From Phycicoccus sp. (lineage in GTDB: Bacteria; Actinomycetota; Actinomycetes; Actinomycetales; Dermatophilaceae), in contig JAGOME010000004.1 of the NCBI GenBank assembly GCA_017993715.1, forward strand, positions 1 through 64,000: a stretch of 64,000 bases of DNA, written 5' to 3'. Position 1 is the stretch's first letter, and each line of letters begins with the position of its first letter. This document shows, in pieces, positions 36,207 through 44,482 of the stretch. A program made the translations under genes and the position numbers. Under the pieces are notes generated by a model. The model was not told where the DNA came from, did not search any database, and saw nothing but the letters and a program-made list of their open reading frames with translations.

Positions 36207-36710
36207 TCAGGCGCGAGAGTCAGGCTCTGTCGTCCCGGCCGCTGAGGTCACCAAGGGACCCGTGCGGTGGTCCAGGTGCGAGACCAAGCACATCGCCGTG
36301 CTCGCGCGCAGCACATGCACGTCGTCGATCATCTCGTCGATGACCCGACCCAGGTCCGCGTTGTCCCGCGCGACCACCCGGACCAGAAGGTCACCGTCCC
36401 CGGTGATGGAGTGGATTTCCAGCACCTCCGGGATTGCGCTGAGGTGAGCGACAACGGGGGCGTGCCCTTGGCGCTGGCGGATCTCCAGCGTGCAGAAAGC
36501 AGTGACGGGATAGCCCAAAGCCCTGGGGTCGATCTCCGGTCCGAACGAGCGGATTACTCCGCGGGCGACGAGCTTGTCGAGCCGAGCCTGGACCGTTCCG
36601 CGGGCGACCCCGAGTCGGCGGGAGGCGCCGAGGACGCCCAGGTGTGGCTCCGTGGTGAACAGGGCGATGAGGTCGGCGTCGAGGCGGTCGATGCGTGGTC
36701 CGGACGGCAT
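36207..36710 (-). CDS. Lrp/AsnC-family transcriptional regulator
   Basis: This 167-residue protein has an N-terminal winged helix (RIDRLDADLIALFTTEPHLGVLGASRRLGVARGTVQARLDKL) and a RAM ligand-binding domain (VLEIHSITGDGDLLVRVVARD). It likely senses an amino acid or related metabolite. The start is the ATG at 36710. It is divergent from the RDD gene, across 39 bases. A 12-base palindrome ACCTCTAGAGGT (36172–36183) lies between its end and the convergent helicase gene. Confidence 0.9.
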   Translation of the reverse strand: MPSGPRIDRLDADLIALFTTEPHLGVLGASRRLGVARGTVQARLDKLVARGVIRSFGPEIDPRALGYPVTAFCTLEIRQRQGHAPVVAHLSAIPEVLEIHSITGDGDLLVRVVARDNADLGRVIDEMIDDVHVLRASTAMCLVSHLDHRTGPLVTSAAGTTEPDSRA

Positions 36711-36749
36711 GCGGCCATTGTCCCCCGGGGCATGAGAGGGTTGGCTGTC

Positions 36750-37568
36750 GTGACCGATGCACCCAGCCCACCGCCGCCGGAGACCCCGGGTTGGTATGAC
36801 GACCCCGAAGATGCCGGGCAGCTGCGCTACTTCGACGGCATTCTGTGGACTCGCAATGTCACCCCACGGCGCACAACGACTCTGGCCGCCAACCCGGCGC
36901 AGATCAACCCCGCGGGCCCGCCGCCCGCGGCATTCCTCGCCGGGGTGACGACCACGCCCGGCGCCCACCGCGTCCAGCCGACCCTCGGGTACGCCCCGCG
37001 TTCAGGCCCGCACACCGCGGACGGCGTGCCCTTGGCGGGCTACGGCGCCCGCGCCGCGGCCTACGCGATGGATGCGGTGCTCATCAACATCCTCGCGATG
37101 ATCCTCGGGGGCTACTTCCTCTACCGCGCGGTCGAGCCGATGTTGCTCCCGCTCGACGCCGCGATGAGGGCGGGTGACGCTGCCGCGATCAACGCGACGG
37201 CCAACCTCATGGATGTCCGACAGCTCGGGATCTACACGGTGATCAAGCTGGTGATCGCCCTGACCTACCAGCTCATCTTCCTCACTCGATGGAGTGCCAC
37301 CCCGGGCAAGCTCCTCGTGGGCATCTCGGTGCGACGGGTCGACCGACCCGGAGTGCTCGGCTGGGATGCGGCCTCACGGCGGGCGGCATTCCTCGTGGGC
37401 GTGGACGCCCTGACCAATCTGCCCCTGGTTTCCCTACCTGCCTTAGTGGTCAAGGTTGTCGACCTGGCCTGGCCGTTGTCGGACCAGCGGCGGCAGGCGT
37501 GGCACGACAAGGTGGCCGACACCGTTGTCGTGCAGGGCCGGCAGTCGCGCCCGACCTCGCTCCCCTGA
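36750..37568 (+). CDS. DUF2510 plus RDD-family membrane protein
   Basis: This 272-residue protein has an N-terminal DUF2510 motif (PGWYDDPEDAGQLRYFDGILWT), a Pro/Ala linker, then an RDD domain. The RDD part has AGYGARAAAYAMDAVLINILAMIL, TPGKLLVGISVRRVD and three membrane helices. Its role is not known; RDD proteins include proposed ion transporters. The GTG at 36750 follows GAGAGGG. Confidence 0.85.
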   Translation: MTDAPSPPPPETPGWYDDPEDAGQLRYFDGILWTRNVTPRRTTTLAANPAQINPAGPPPAAFLAGVTTTPGAHRVQPTLGYAPRSGPHTADGVPLAGYGARAAAYAMDAVLINILAMILGGYFLYRAVEPMLLPLDAAMRAGDAAAINATANLMDVRQLGIYTVIKLVIALTYQLIFLTRWSATPGKLLVGISVRRVDRPGVLGWDAASRRAAFLVGVDALTNLPLVSLPALVVKVVDLAWPLSDQRRQAWHDKVADTVVVQGRQSRPTSLP

Positions 37569-37590
37569 CGGATCCCGTTGTCGATGAGAC

Positions 37591-38841
37591 TCAGTGGGCA
37601 GGGACGACCCGGCCGATGCACTCGCCGAAACCAATAGCGCTGCCACCCTCGCCAGGAGCCGTGGCGCGCAACGTGACGACGTCACCGTCCTCGAGATAGG
37701 AACGGATCGAGCCGTCCGCAAGGGTCACGGGCTCCTGGCCTCCCCACGTCAGGTCGAGCAGCGTGCCACGGGTGTCGGCCATCGTGCCGGAGATGGCCCC
37801 CGATCCCAGGAGATCCCCGGATCGCAGGCCTGCTCCTGCCACCGTCAGGTGGGCGACCAACTGCGCAGGGGACCAGGCATTGTGGGCGGCTTCGGGCTGA
37901 CTGACCAGGGTCCCGTTGATCTCGAAGTCGACGGTCACGTCGTAGCCGTAGGGTGCCCGGGGCTGGCCGTCCGGGTGGCGGGTGCGCAAGTAGGGCAGAA
38001 GATCCGGGTTCTGGGCCGGGAGCGGCACTCGGGCTGCGGACAGAGCGGCGGTCGTCACGACCCAGGGCGAGATCGAGGTCGCAAAAGAGCTGCCGATGAA
38101 AGGCCCGAGGGGGACGTACTCCCAATAGAGAATGTCGCGGGCAGCCCAGTCGTTGAGCAGGACGACTCCGAAGATGTGCTGGTCGGCATCCCCTGCGCTC
38201 ACGCGGGTTCCTTGCGCCGTAGGGGCGCCGATGACATAGCCCAACTCCACTTCGACGTCGAGCCGCCGTGTCGGCCCGAAGGCCGGCTGAAGCCCGTCCG
38301 TCGGAGTCAGCTGGCCGTAGGGACGCACGATGTCGGTTCCGGAGACGACGACCGTGCCTGCCCGACTGTGCTGACCCATCGGCAGGTGCTCCCACAGCTC
38401 TGACGGAGCCTCGGTCCCCGGCCGGAACATGCGCGACATGTTGCGGGCGTACTCGCGGCTGGTATCGAAATCGACGAAGTCGGCGACCGCGAAAGGGAGA
38501 TGCAGCCTGACGTCGGCGAGCGCGACGAGGTAAGGCCGCGTGGCGGCTTCGTGCTCTGGGTGCGCGAACACCTCCTGTAGCCACGTCCGGGCCGCGGACC
38601 AGGCCGTGGGGCCGAGGTCGAGAAACGCGTTCAGGGAGTTGCTTTCCCAGGCGGCGATGATGGCCGTGAGGTCGTCGTTGCGAGCGGCATTGGGAATGCT
38701 GCGGGCGACCTGGCTCACGTCGGCCACCCAGGACCCGATCCGGACTCCGACGCGGGGCGGCGTGCCCGCCGTGGAGAACACACCGTAGGGCAGGTTGGCC
38801 GGGCCAAAAGGGTCGTCACCGGAGAGGCCGAGCCACGTCAT
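37591..38841 (-). CDS. fumarylacetoacetase homologue with altered active site
   Basis: This 416-residue protein has the two-domain FAH fold. Metal ligands are conserved (DFVDFDTS, DVEVELGYVIG, LLNDWAARDI). In true fumarylacetoacetases the catalytic His sits in a stretch such as SSRQHATNVG; here the same place reads TSREYARNMS, with Tyr. The usual GYHGR is GQHSR, and the region after SGAISG that should carry the dyad Glu reads TMADTR. No homogentisate dioxygenase or other tyrosine-catabolism gene is adjacent. It may act on another beta-diketone-like substrate or be inactive. Confidence 0.8.
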   Translation of the reverse strand: MTWLGLSGDDPFGPANLPYGVFSTAGTPPRVGVRIGSWVADVSQVARSIPNAARNDDLTAIIAAWESNSLNAFLDLGPTAWSAARTWLQEVFAHPEHEAATRPYLVALADVRLHLPFAVADFVDFDTSREYARNMSRMFRPGTEAPSELWEHLPMGQHSRAGTVVVSGTDIVRPYGQLTPTDGLQPAFGPTRRLDVEVELGYVIGAPTAQGTRVSAGDADQHIFGVVLLNDWAARDILYWEYVPLGPFIGSSFATSISPWVVTTAALSAARVPLPAQNPDLLPYLRTRHPDGQPRAPYGYDVTVDFEINGTLVSQPEAAHNAWSPAQLVAHLTVAGAGLRSGDLLGSGAISGTMADTRGTLLDLTWGGQEPVTLADGSIRSYLEDGDVVTLRATAPGEGGSAIGFGECIGRVVPAH

Positions 38842-38975
38842 GACCCGGCTCCGTCGACGAGCAGGGACGGGGGAGGCTCATCGAGCATGACGCGACGCTA
38901 TCCCGACCCCCCGGGCGAGGCAGGCCCCTCGTCGTGGCGAGCACCCGCCACCTCAGCGGCACGCCACGGCGAGCG

Positions 38976-39311
38976 TCACGCGGGCACGCCAGCGGTCCGA
39001 CGGTCCTTGACCCACTCGTCCACGAGTCGCCGGGCAGCGGGGTCATCGGTCGCGAGGTGGACGAGCCAGGCTCCGGCGAGGTCCGGTATGGACAGCGGGC
39101 GGTTGAACCAGCGGAAGCGGTGTTCGACGAGGAGGTCGAAGAGGTCGTCGCATAAAGCTGGGGCGACGACGATGACCGTCATCGGGCTCCCCGCCAGGCT
39201 GTGGACCCGGGAGGCTGCCAGCGGCCCGCCACCGACGACGAGGACATGCCGTCCGGGCGCGGGGAGGTCGAGCAGCCGCATCCGTGCAGGGATCGATACA
39301 GGCTTAGGCAT
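38976..39311 (-). CDS. stand-alone siroheme-synthase N-domain-like Rossmann protein
   Basis: This 111-residue protein starts with LDLPAPGRHVLVVGGGPLAASRV, the NAD-binding opening of CysG/Met8-type precorrin-2 dehydrogenases. It continues with VIVVAPALCDDL and LVHLATDDPAARRLVDEW. It stops where those enzymes continue into their dimerisation and catalytic parts, so it is about half the usual length. The ATG at 39311 has a strong GGGAGG. It could be a truncated relic or a redox-binding module of its own. Confidence 0.6.
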   Translation of the reverse strand: MPKPVSIPARMRLLDLPAPGRHVLVVGGGPLAASRVHSLAGSPMTVIVVAPALCDDLFDLLVEHRFRWFNRPLSIPDLAGAWLVHLATDDPAARRLVDEWVKDRRTAGVPA

Positions 39312-39412
39312 GGGTCCTCCCTTGGGGCGTCTGACCCATCGTGGGGGCCCGGCGTTTCCGTCCGGAGTCCGGATGTGAACTCTGTGTGACATTGCCACCT
39401 ATCGTGGGACCT

Positions 39413-39703
39413 GTGTCGATCGCGCCCGTTCAGGAGGAGACCACCTCTGTCGATGCCCACCAGGCGCCAGATATCCCGTGGGTCACGTTGGTGTGGAACG
39501 ACCCGGTGAATCTCATGAGCTACGTGACCTTCGTCTTCGAGTCCTACTTCGGCTACTCACGAGAGAAGTCCGAGCGGTTGATGATGGATGTCCATACCAA
39601 GGGGCGGGCAGCGGTCTCTCACGGGCCACGGGAGAAGATGGAGCTCGACACCGAGGCCCTCCAGGGCTACGGCCTGTGGGCGACGTTCCAGAAAGACACC
39701 TGA
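39413..39703 (+). CDS. clpS: ATP-dependent Clp protease adaptor ClpS
   Basis: This 96-residue N-recognin delivers N-degron substrates to ClpC/ClpP. WVTLVWNDPVNLMSYVTFVF has the Asn-Asp-Pro motif of the N-degron pocket. VHTKGRAAVSHGPREKME matches the rest of the ClpS core. The GTG at 39413 gives normal family length. Coupled to the next gene by TGATG. Confidence 0.95.
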   Translation: MSIAPVQEETTSVDAHQAPDIPWVTLVWNDPVNLMSYVTFVFESYFGYSREKSERLMMDVHTKGRAAVSHGPREKMELDTEALQGYGLWATFQKDT

Positions 39704-40332
39704 TGGCGCACGGTTTTCGACGGCAAGGAAAGGGAGCTGCCGAACGCTTCACGGCCAAACTCGACCCCTCCGAACGCGACCTGCTCGTCTCGCTGCTCTC
39801 GCAGACGCACGACCTGCTTGACCCCCCGGACGTGAGCGGCGGTCCCGACGTCGATGCGTTCACGGCCCTGACCGCGCCCTTGGCCGGGCTTCCCGGGTTT
39901 GCAGCGCCGCGAGCGATGACCCCGGAGCCGGCCGTCGAGGATGACCGTGATCCAGCCCTGGCACGGTTGCTGCCCTCCGCCCATCGCACAGATGAGGCGG
40001 CCGCCGCCGAGTTCCGTCGGCTCACCGAGGCTGGACTGCGCCGACGCAAGGCTGACACGATCGAGACGGCCATCACGGGCTTGCGTCGCAACCCCGGTGG
40101 CATCGACCTGGATCGGCCCACCGCCATCGCCGTGCTTACCGCGCTCACCGATGTCCGACTGGTGCTGGGGGAGCGAATGGGTCTGCAGGACGATGTCGAC
40201 GTTGAGAGGGTCGAGGAACGGGCGAGTCAGTTGCCGGACGGCCATCCGTTGGTCTATCTCGTGGCGGTGTACGACTTCCTCACATGGCTGCAAGAGACCC
40301 TCGCTCATGCGCTTCTGCGCACCCGGCGATGA
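39703..40332 (+). CDS. DUF2017 family protein
   Basis: This 209-residue, mostly helical soluble protein (MAHGFRRQGKGAAERFTAKLDPSERDLLVSLL) is translationally coupled to clpS by TGATG. The clpS–DUF2017 pair is conserved across actinobacteria, suggesting a role with the Clp system, but the function is unknown. Confidence 0.85.
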   Translation: MAHGFRRQGKGAAERFTAKLDPSERDLLVSLLSQTHDLLDPPDVSGGPDVDAFTALTAPLAGLPGFAAPRAMTPEPAVEDDRDPALARLLPSAHRTDEAAAAEFRRLTEAGLRRRKADTIETAITGLRRNPGGIDLDRPTAIAVLTALTDVRLVLGERMGLQDDVDVERVEERASQLPDGHPLVYLVAVYDFLTWLQETLAHALLRTRR

Positions 40333-40763
40333 GGCGCCGACCACCGGTCTGGGCGCTGCTGATCGTGATCGGCTATGCGAGTGCCCTGGCGGCTTTGCTG
40401 CTCTGGCCGTCCGGCATTCAGGTGCGCCGGATCCATCTCGAGATCTACTTGTTCGGACTGCAGAAGCTCGGCTTGCCTCTGTGGGTCACGCCTGAGTGGT
40501 ACGCCGCAGTGGGAAACGTGATCGCTCCGGCCGGGTTGTCGGCCGCCCTGACCGGCCTGGATCCGCGGTCACGATGGCTGCGGTGGGCTGGACTTGTGGC
40601 TGTGGCCTGCGTGCTCGCCGAAGTGGGACAGTTGGTTTACCTGCCCGGCCGCGACCCTGAGGTCTCCGACGTGATCCTGAATGCCGCGGGCGCGTTGATG
40701 GGGGCGGCCGGCGTGGCTATGGCTCGTCGCCGTCGTCGAGCCGGATCAGGCCGAGGTCGCTGA
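40329..40763 (+). CDS. VanZ-like membrane protein
   Basis: This 144-residue protein has four helices and a VanZ-like arrangement (ACVLAEVGQLVYLPGRDPEVSDVILNAAGALMG). It overlaps the DUF2017 stop by ATGA. Its 3' end overlaps the end of the convergent PqqD gene by about 47 bases. Confidence 0.7.
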   Translation: MRRRPPVWALLIVIGYASALAALLLWPSGIQVRRIHLEIYLFGLQKLGLPLWVTPEWYAAVGNVIAPAGLSAALTGLDPRSRWLRWAGLVAVACVLAEVGQLVYLPGRDPEVSDVILNAAGALMGAAGVAMARRRRRAGSGRGR

Positions 40764-41043
40764 GGTCAGTGAGAAAGGCTCGGACCTCGTCGCCGATCTG
40801 GCCCGCCGCGAGGCCTGCCTGGTCGGCAGCCTCGGCGATGACTTCCGAGACTCGGCGATGGTCTCCAATCGCCTCCCAGATGATGGCGCCGGCACCCTCC
40901 AGAACCCGGATCGGCCCCTCGGGGACGACGGCCACGTAGACGGCATCGTCATCGAGCACGTAGGCCACGTCCGGGGAGAGAATGATGCGCGGATCGTGCG
41001 TCAACGCGCGGTCCCCGGGACCAGGTTGCGCGGCCCGCGGCAT
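40717..41043 (-). CDS. PqqD-family protein
   Basis: This 108-residue small domain reads AYVLDDDAVYVAVVPEGPIRVLEGAGAIIWEAIGDHRRVSEVIAE, the winged-helix-like PqqD/RRE fold that binds precursor peptides. No radical-SAM enzyme or precursor peptide is nearby. Stand-alone PqqD-like proteins also occur beside polysaccharide clusters, as here. Its 5' side faces the tyrosine autokinase gene across 120 bases that likely hold both promoters. Confidence 0.75.
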   Translation of the reverse strand: MPRAAQPGPGDRALTHDPRIILSPDVAYVLDDDAVYVAVVPEGPIRVLEGAGAIIWEAIGDHRRVSEVIAEAADQAGLAAGQIGDEVRAFLTDLSDLGLIRLDDGDEP

Positions 41044-41163
41044 GCGCGCCCTGAGCGCAACCTAATACGCAGCATGCCGTCAGGGTACGACCCCGGCGGT
41101 AAACTCACGATGGCGTGTCCGCTGCGCTGACCGACGTTCCCCGCACCCTCAGGTTGGATTCGC

Positions 41164-42657
41164 GTGACCCTCATCGAATTTGTCCGCCTCAGCCGGGCCT
41201 ACATGTGGCGACTGATATTGGCGACCCTGGTGGGGGCCGCATTGGCCTATGGCTACGCCCTGACCTTGCCCAAGCTCTACGCAGCGGATGCCAGCGGCTA
41301 CGTCACCTCCTCAGCGGCGGCTCAGACAACCGGTGAGGCGTTCGCCAACCAGAGCCTGGCGGGCACCAAGGCCGACTCCTACCTGCCATTGGTGGGCAGT
41401 CGAGCAGTCGCAGCCAAGGTCATCGAGAAACTCGGTCTGCAGACGTCGCCGTCGGACGTGAGCGGGCGCGTGTCGGGCAGCGTGACGCAAGGCTCCGTCA
41501 TCATGCGGGTGACCGCGGTGGCTGGCTCCCCCCAGGAGGCCCGCGACATCGCCGATGCCACGATCCAGGCTACGGCCGAGGAGGCCAACCGGCTCGAGAA
41601 TGGCGGGACCGTTGTCGAGGGACAGAGCGCCGTCGTCAAGATCATTCCCATCGAAGACGCGGTCCTCCCAAGCGCGCCCTTCGCGCCCAACATGCAGAAG
41701 TACGCGCTCATCGGTGCCGCCGCCGCCCTCGCCCTCGCCTACACGTTCCTCATCGGGCGTCGGCTCCTCGATACCCGGTTGCGGACCTCCAAGGATGTCG
41801 AGGACCTCGCCTCCACCTCGGCGCTTGGCATCATCCCCGCTGTCCCCGAGCTGCGTGTCAAGGCGGGTCGTGGGCGGATCGGGCGACTGGGTATTGCGGC
41901 CGAGGGCTTCCGGCAGTTGCGCACCAACCTGCGGTTCGTGTCGGTGGACAACCCGCCGCGGAGCATCGTCATCACCAGTGCCAATCCCAGCGAGGGCAAG
42001 TCGACCGTCTCGTCGACGCTCGCGCGGGTGCTCGGTGAGGCCGGCCAGCCGACGATCATCATCGACGCTGACCTGCGCAAGCCGACCCTCTCCACGATCT
42101 TTGAGCGTGATGGCACGCTGGGACTGAGCCAGATCCTCAGCGGCCAGATCGACATCGAGGACGCACTGCAGGAGACCGACCAGCCCAACCTCAAGTTCAT
42201 CGCGTCGGGTCGGATTCCGCCCAACCCCAGCGAGCTGTTGGGCTCACAGCGCATGCGTGCGCTCGTGGACGAGCTGACCGTCGACCACATCGTCATCATG
42301 GATGCGCCCCCGCTGCTTCCGGTCACCGACGCGGGCCTGCTCTCGGGCTTCAGCGACGGGACCCTGCTGGTGTTTGCCGTCGGCAAGACCCACAAGGACC
42401 AGGTCGCGTTCTGCGCCAAGATCCTCAACCAGGTGGGTGGGACGATCCTTGGAGCTGTGCTGAATATGGCGCCCAAGAAGGGCATGGGCGAGGTGGCCTA
42501 CGGCGCCGGCGGTTATGGCGGTTATGGCGGTTATGGCGGCTACGGCTACGGTTACACGTCCGAGTACCGACAAGAGGGTGGGCGACGACGCAAGCTCAAG
42601 GGCCGGGCCGCACGCAAGGCCGCCAAGGACCGTGAGTTGGTCGACGACCCCCGCTGA
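41164..42657 (+). CDS. Wzz-like chain-length regulator / bacterial tyrosine autokinase
   Basis: In this 497-residue protein residues 1–210 are a Wzz domain between two membrane helices (LILATLVGAALAYGYAL; YALIGAAAALALAYTFLIG). The kinase domain follows, with Walker A SANPSEGKST, Walker A' IIIDADLRKPT and Walker B VIMDAPPLLPVTDA. The C-terminus has a tyrosine cluster (GGYGGYGGYGGYGYGY), the autophosphorylation tail. It controls polymer length and export. It is single-chain, as in most actinobacteria. It opens the polysaccharide locus. Confidence 0.93.
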   Translation: MTLIEFVRLSRAYMWRLILATLVGAALAYGYALTLPKLYAADASGYVTSSAAAQTTGEAFANQSLAGTKADSYLPLVGSRAVAAKVIEKLGLQTSPSDVSGRVSGSVTQGSVIMRVTAVAGSPQEARDIADATIQATAEEANRLENGGTVVEGQSAVVKIIPIEDAVLPSAPFAPNMQKYALIGAAAALALAYTFLIGRRLLDTRLRTSKDVEDLASTSALGIIPAVPELRVKAGRGRIGRLGIAAEGFRQLRTNLRFVSVDNPPRSIVITSANPSEGKSTVSSTLARVLGEAGQPTIIIDADLRKPTLSTIFERDGTLGLSQILSGQIDIEDALQETDQPNLKFIASGRIPPNPSELLGSQRMRALVDELTVDHIVIMDAPPLLPVTDAGLLSGFSDGTLLVFAVGKTHKDQVAFCAKILNQVGGTILGAVLNMAPKKGMGEVAYGAGGYGGYGGYGGYGYGYTSEYRQEGGRRRKLKGRAARKAAKDRELVDDPR

Positions 42658-42821
42658 GGGGCAGCCTGCGCCTTGTGGCGCCTCGGCGCGGTCTTCCTCA
42701 TGTCACCCCGACACCCCGGCCACGTACCCAGTCACCCGAGGCTGGACACCTAGCGGATAACTGCTCAAAGCGCATGGTGCATTCGCAAAGCCGCAGCGGA
42801 GGGCGGCTGTATCGTGGCGCC

Positions 42822-43955
42822 GTGCGTGTGGTCCATTTCAGCCCGGCGCCCCTCTACCGGGATGGGGACACCGTCGGCGTCGCGGCTCGGACCGTGGCCG
42901 GGCTGATAGAAATGGCCAATCACTGGGATGGGGACGTTGTTGTCGTCGGCCCCACCAAGCCCTGGTCATCGGCTGCAGTACCGAGGGTGGTACCGATTGC
43001 CCCAGGCTCGATGCCCTTCTCCGTTGTCGCGTCAGTCAACCCCTTTGATGCCCTCAGAGAGCTCGCGCCCGACGCGGTGACAGGCCTACACGGCCCCGAG
43101 GCCGGTCCGCTGCTCGACTGTGGCATCCCCGCCGTGCTGACATCCGAAGTCAATGCCTCGGTCAGGCTCGGCCAACTCCGGGCGTCGGTCGCCCTCGGGC
43201 CTTCGTGGGTGCGGATTCTTGCTGGTCAAGCGCGGGTGGAGGCCCGGATGAGGGCGTCGGCCGGTCGCGCCGTCGGACTGCAATGCAACGGTCCGGCCGC
43301 AATGGAGTCGTATGGCCCGCATAACCGCTCCTCGATGATGTTCCATGACCATCGCATCCGCACCGCAGACCTTGCAGCGGCAACGAGCCGGGACCTCTGG
43401 GATGGGTCCCGTCCCCTGCGCCTGGCGTTCTCTGGCCGACTCACCGCGATCAAGGGAATCGGCGACGTGCTGGAATTCGCTAGGGAGGCCGAGCGTCGGC
43501 ACCTCCCTGTGGAGATATCAATCTTTGGCGACGGAGAGCTGCGGGGCGCGGTGCAGGCGCAGGCCCCCTCGAACACCTCCGTTCGGGGTTTCTTGCCCTT
43601 CGACCCGGAATGGCTGCAGCATTTTCGCGAGGCCGTCGACGTTGCCATTCTGCCGCACCCCCAGGGAGACCCGTCGATGACCTACTTCGAGGCTCTGGGG
43701 TGCGGTGTGCCCGTGCTCGGATACGCAAACGCGACCTGGGGGATGATGGCGCGCCTGACCGGGGGCGGTTGGGCGCTGCGGCGGCGCGGTGGTGTTGCGC
43801 TCGCGGAGCAGGTGGAGGTCCTCGTCAAGGACCCTGGTCAGGTGCAGTCCGCAGCCCTCGCCGGGCTGGAATTCATGCGCTCGCGTACCTTCGAGCAGAC
43901 GTTCCGTTTGCGCATGCAGCATCTCCGCGAGTCGGTTATGGGCCACCTCGGCTGA
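42822..43955 (+). CDS. GT4-type glycosyltransferase
   Basis: This 377-residue GT-B fold enzyme has LRLAFSGRLTAIKGIGDVLEFA, VEISIFGDGELRG and the C-terminal PSMTYFEALGCGVPVLGYAN with the nucleotide-sugar-binding acidic residue. The GTG at 42822 is chosen (MRVVHFSPAP). It lies between the kinase gene and a decayed copy of that gene's 3' end. Donor and acceptor unknown. Confidence 0.85.
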   Translation: MRVVHFSPAPLYRDGDTVGVAARTVAGLIEMANHWDGDVVVVGPTKPWSSAAVPRVVPIAPGSMPFSVVASVNPFDALRELAPDAVTGLHGPEAGPLLDCGIPAVLTSEVNASVRLGQLRASVALGPSWVRILAGQARVEARMRASAGRAVGLQCNGPAAMESYGPHNRSSMMFHDHRIRTADLAAATSRDLWDGSRPLRLAFSGRLTAIKGIGDVLEFAREAERRHLPVEISIFGDGELRGAVQAQAPSNTSVRGFLPFDPEWLQHFREAVDVAILPHPQGDPSMTYFEALGCGVPVLGYANATWGMMARLTGGGWALRRRGGVALAEQVEVLVKDPGQVQSAALAGLEFMRSRTFEQTFRLRMQHLRESVMGHLG

Positions 43956-43991
43956 CGCGCGCTACATGGACTCTGTGGAGCGGTACTGAAG

Positions 43992-44126
43992 GTGGCACCC
44001 CTGAAGGGCAGGGGCGAGGTGGGCGATGGCGCCGGCAACCACGGGGACACGCCCGACTACCGATAAGCCGACGTCCGACGACGCAAGTTCAAGGGCCGGA
44101 TCGCACGCAAGGCACCTCAAGGTCCC
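43992..44126 (+). pseudogene. remnant copy of the tyrosine-kinase 3' end
   Basis: DNA here matches the 3' part of the kinase gene at about 42469–42635 with substitutions. Matching blocks include GAAGGGCA.GGGCGAGGTGG, CGACGACGCAAG, TCAAGGGCCGG and CGCACGCAAGGC. The Gly-Tyr repeat is mostly deleted and the frame is broken by a stop after GACTACCGA. It marks either a second kinase gene that was lost or a duplication that accompanied insertion of the glycosyltransferase gene. Confidence 0.8.
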
Positions 44127-44482
44127 GTCCGTGTTTCAGGACTACTTCGACGCCGCTGCTCCGTAGCCGATAGGACCCAACTGTTCACCGGTGCCCCAAC
44201 TCGGAGCCAAGGAACCGTATGGGCTCAGTCGTTTGCAGTGCGGCCAGCAGGAAGCGAGTCTGCAGCACCTTCGACAGAGCGCGTCTCACCCGCGGTTGAA
44301 GGGCCACGCGCCGCACGCCGGGCATGCTGCCCAGTCGGCGCACCGAATTCATGACATCCACGACCCAGCCCCTTGATAGTCCCCGCCGAGGCTATCGCAG
44401 CACAGCGCTGTCCACGCTCCCTCAACCGGACCTGCGCGAAGCCACGCGCTGAACCCCCCGGGATATCCCGTGACGGTGGTCG
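44127..44482. other. gene-poor interval with possible decayed ORF
   Basis: About 355 bases separate the kinase remnant from the end of the phosphotransferase gene. A minus-strand frame 44352–44185 encodes 55 residues with normal-looking composition (MNSVRRLGSMPGVRRVALQ…). It could be a fragment of a lost gene; no family is recognised. No promoter or strong hairpin was seen. Confidence 0.4.
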
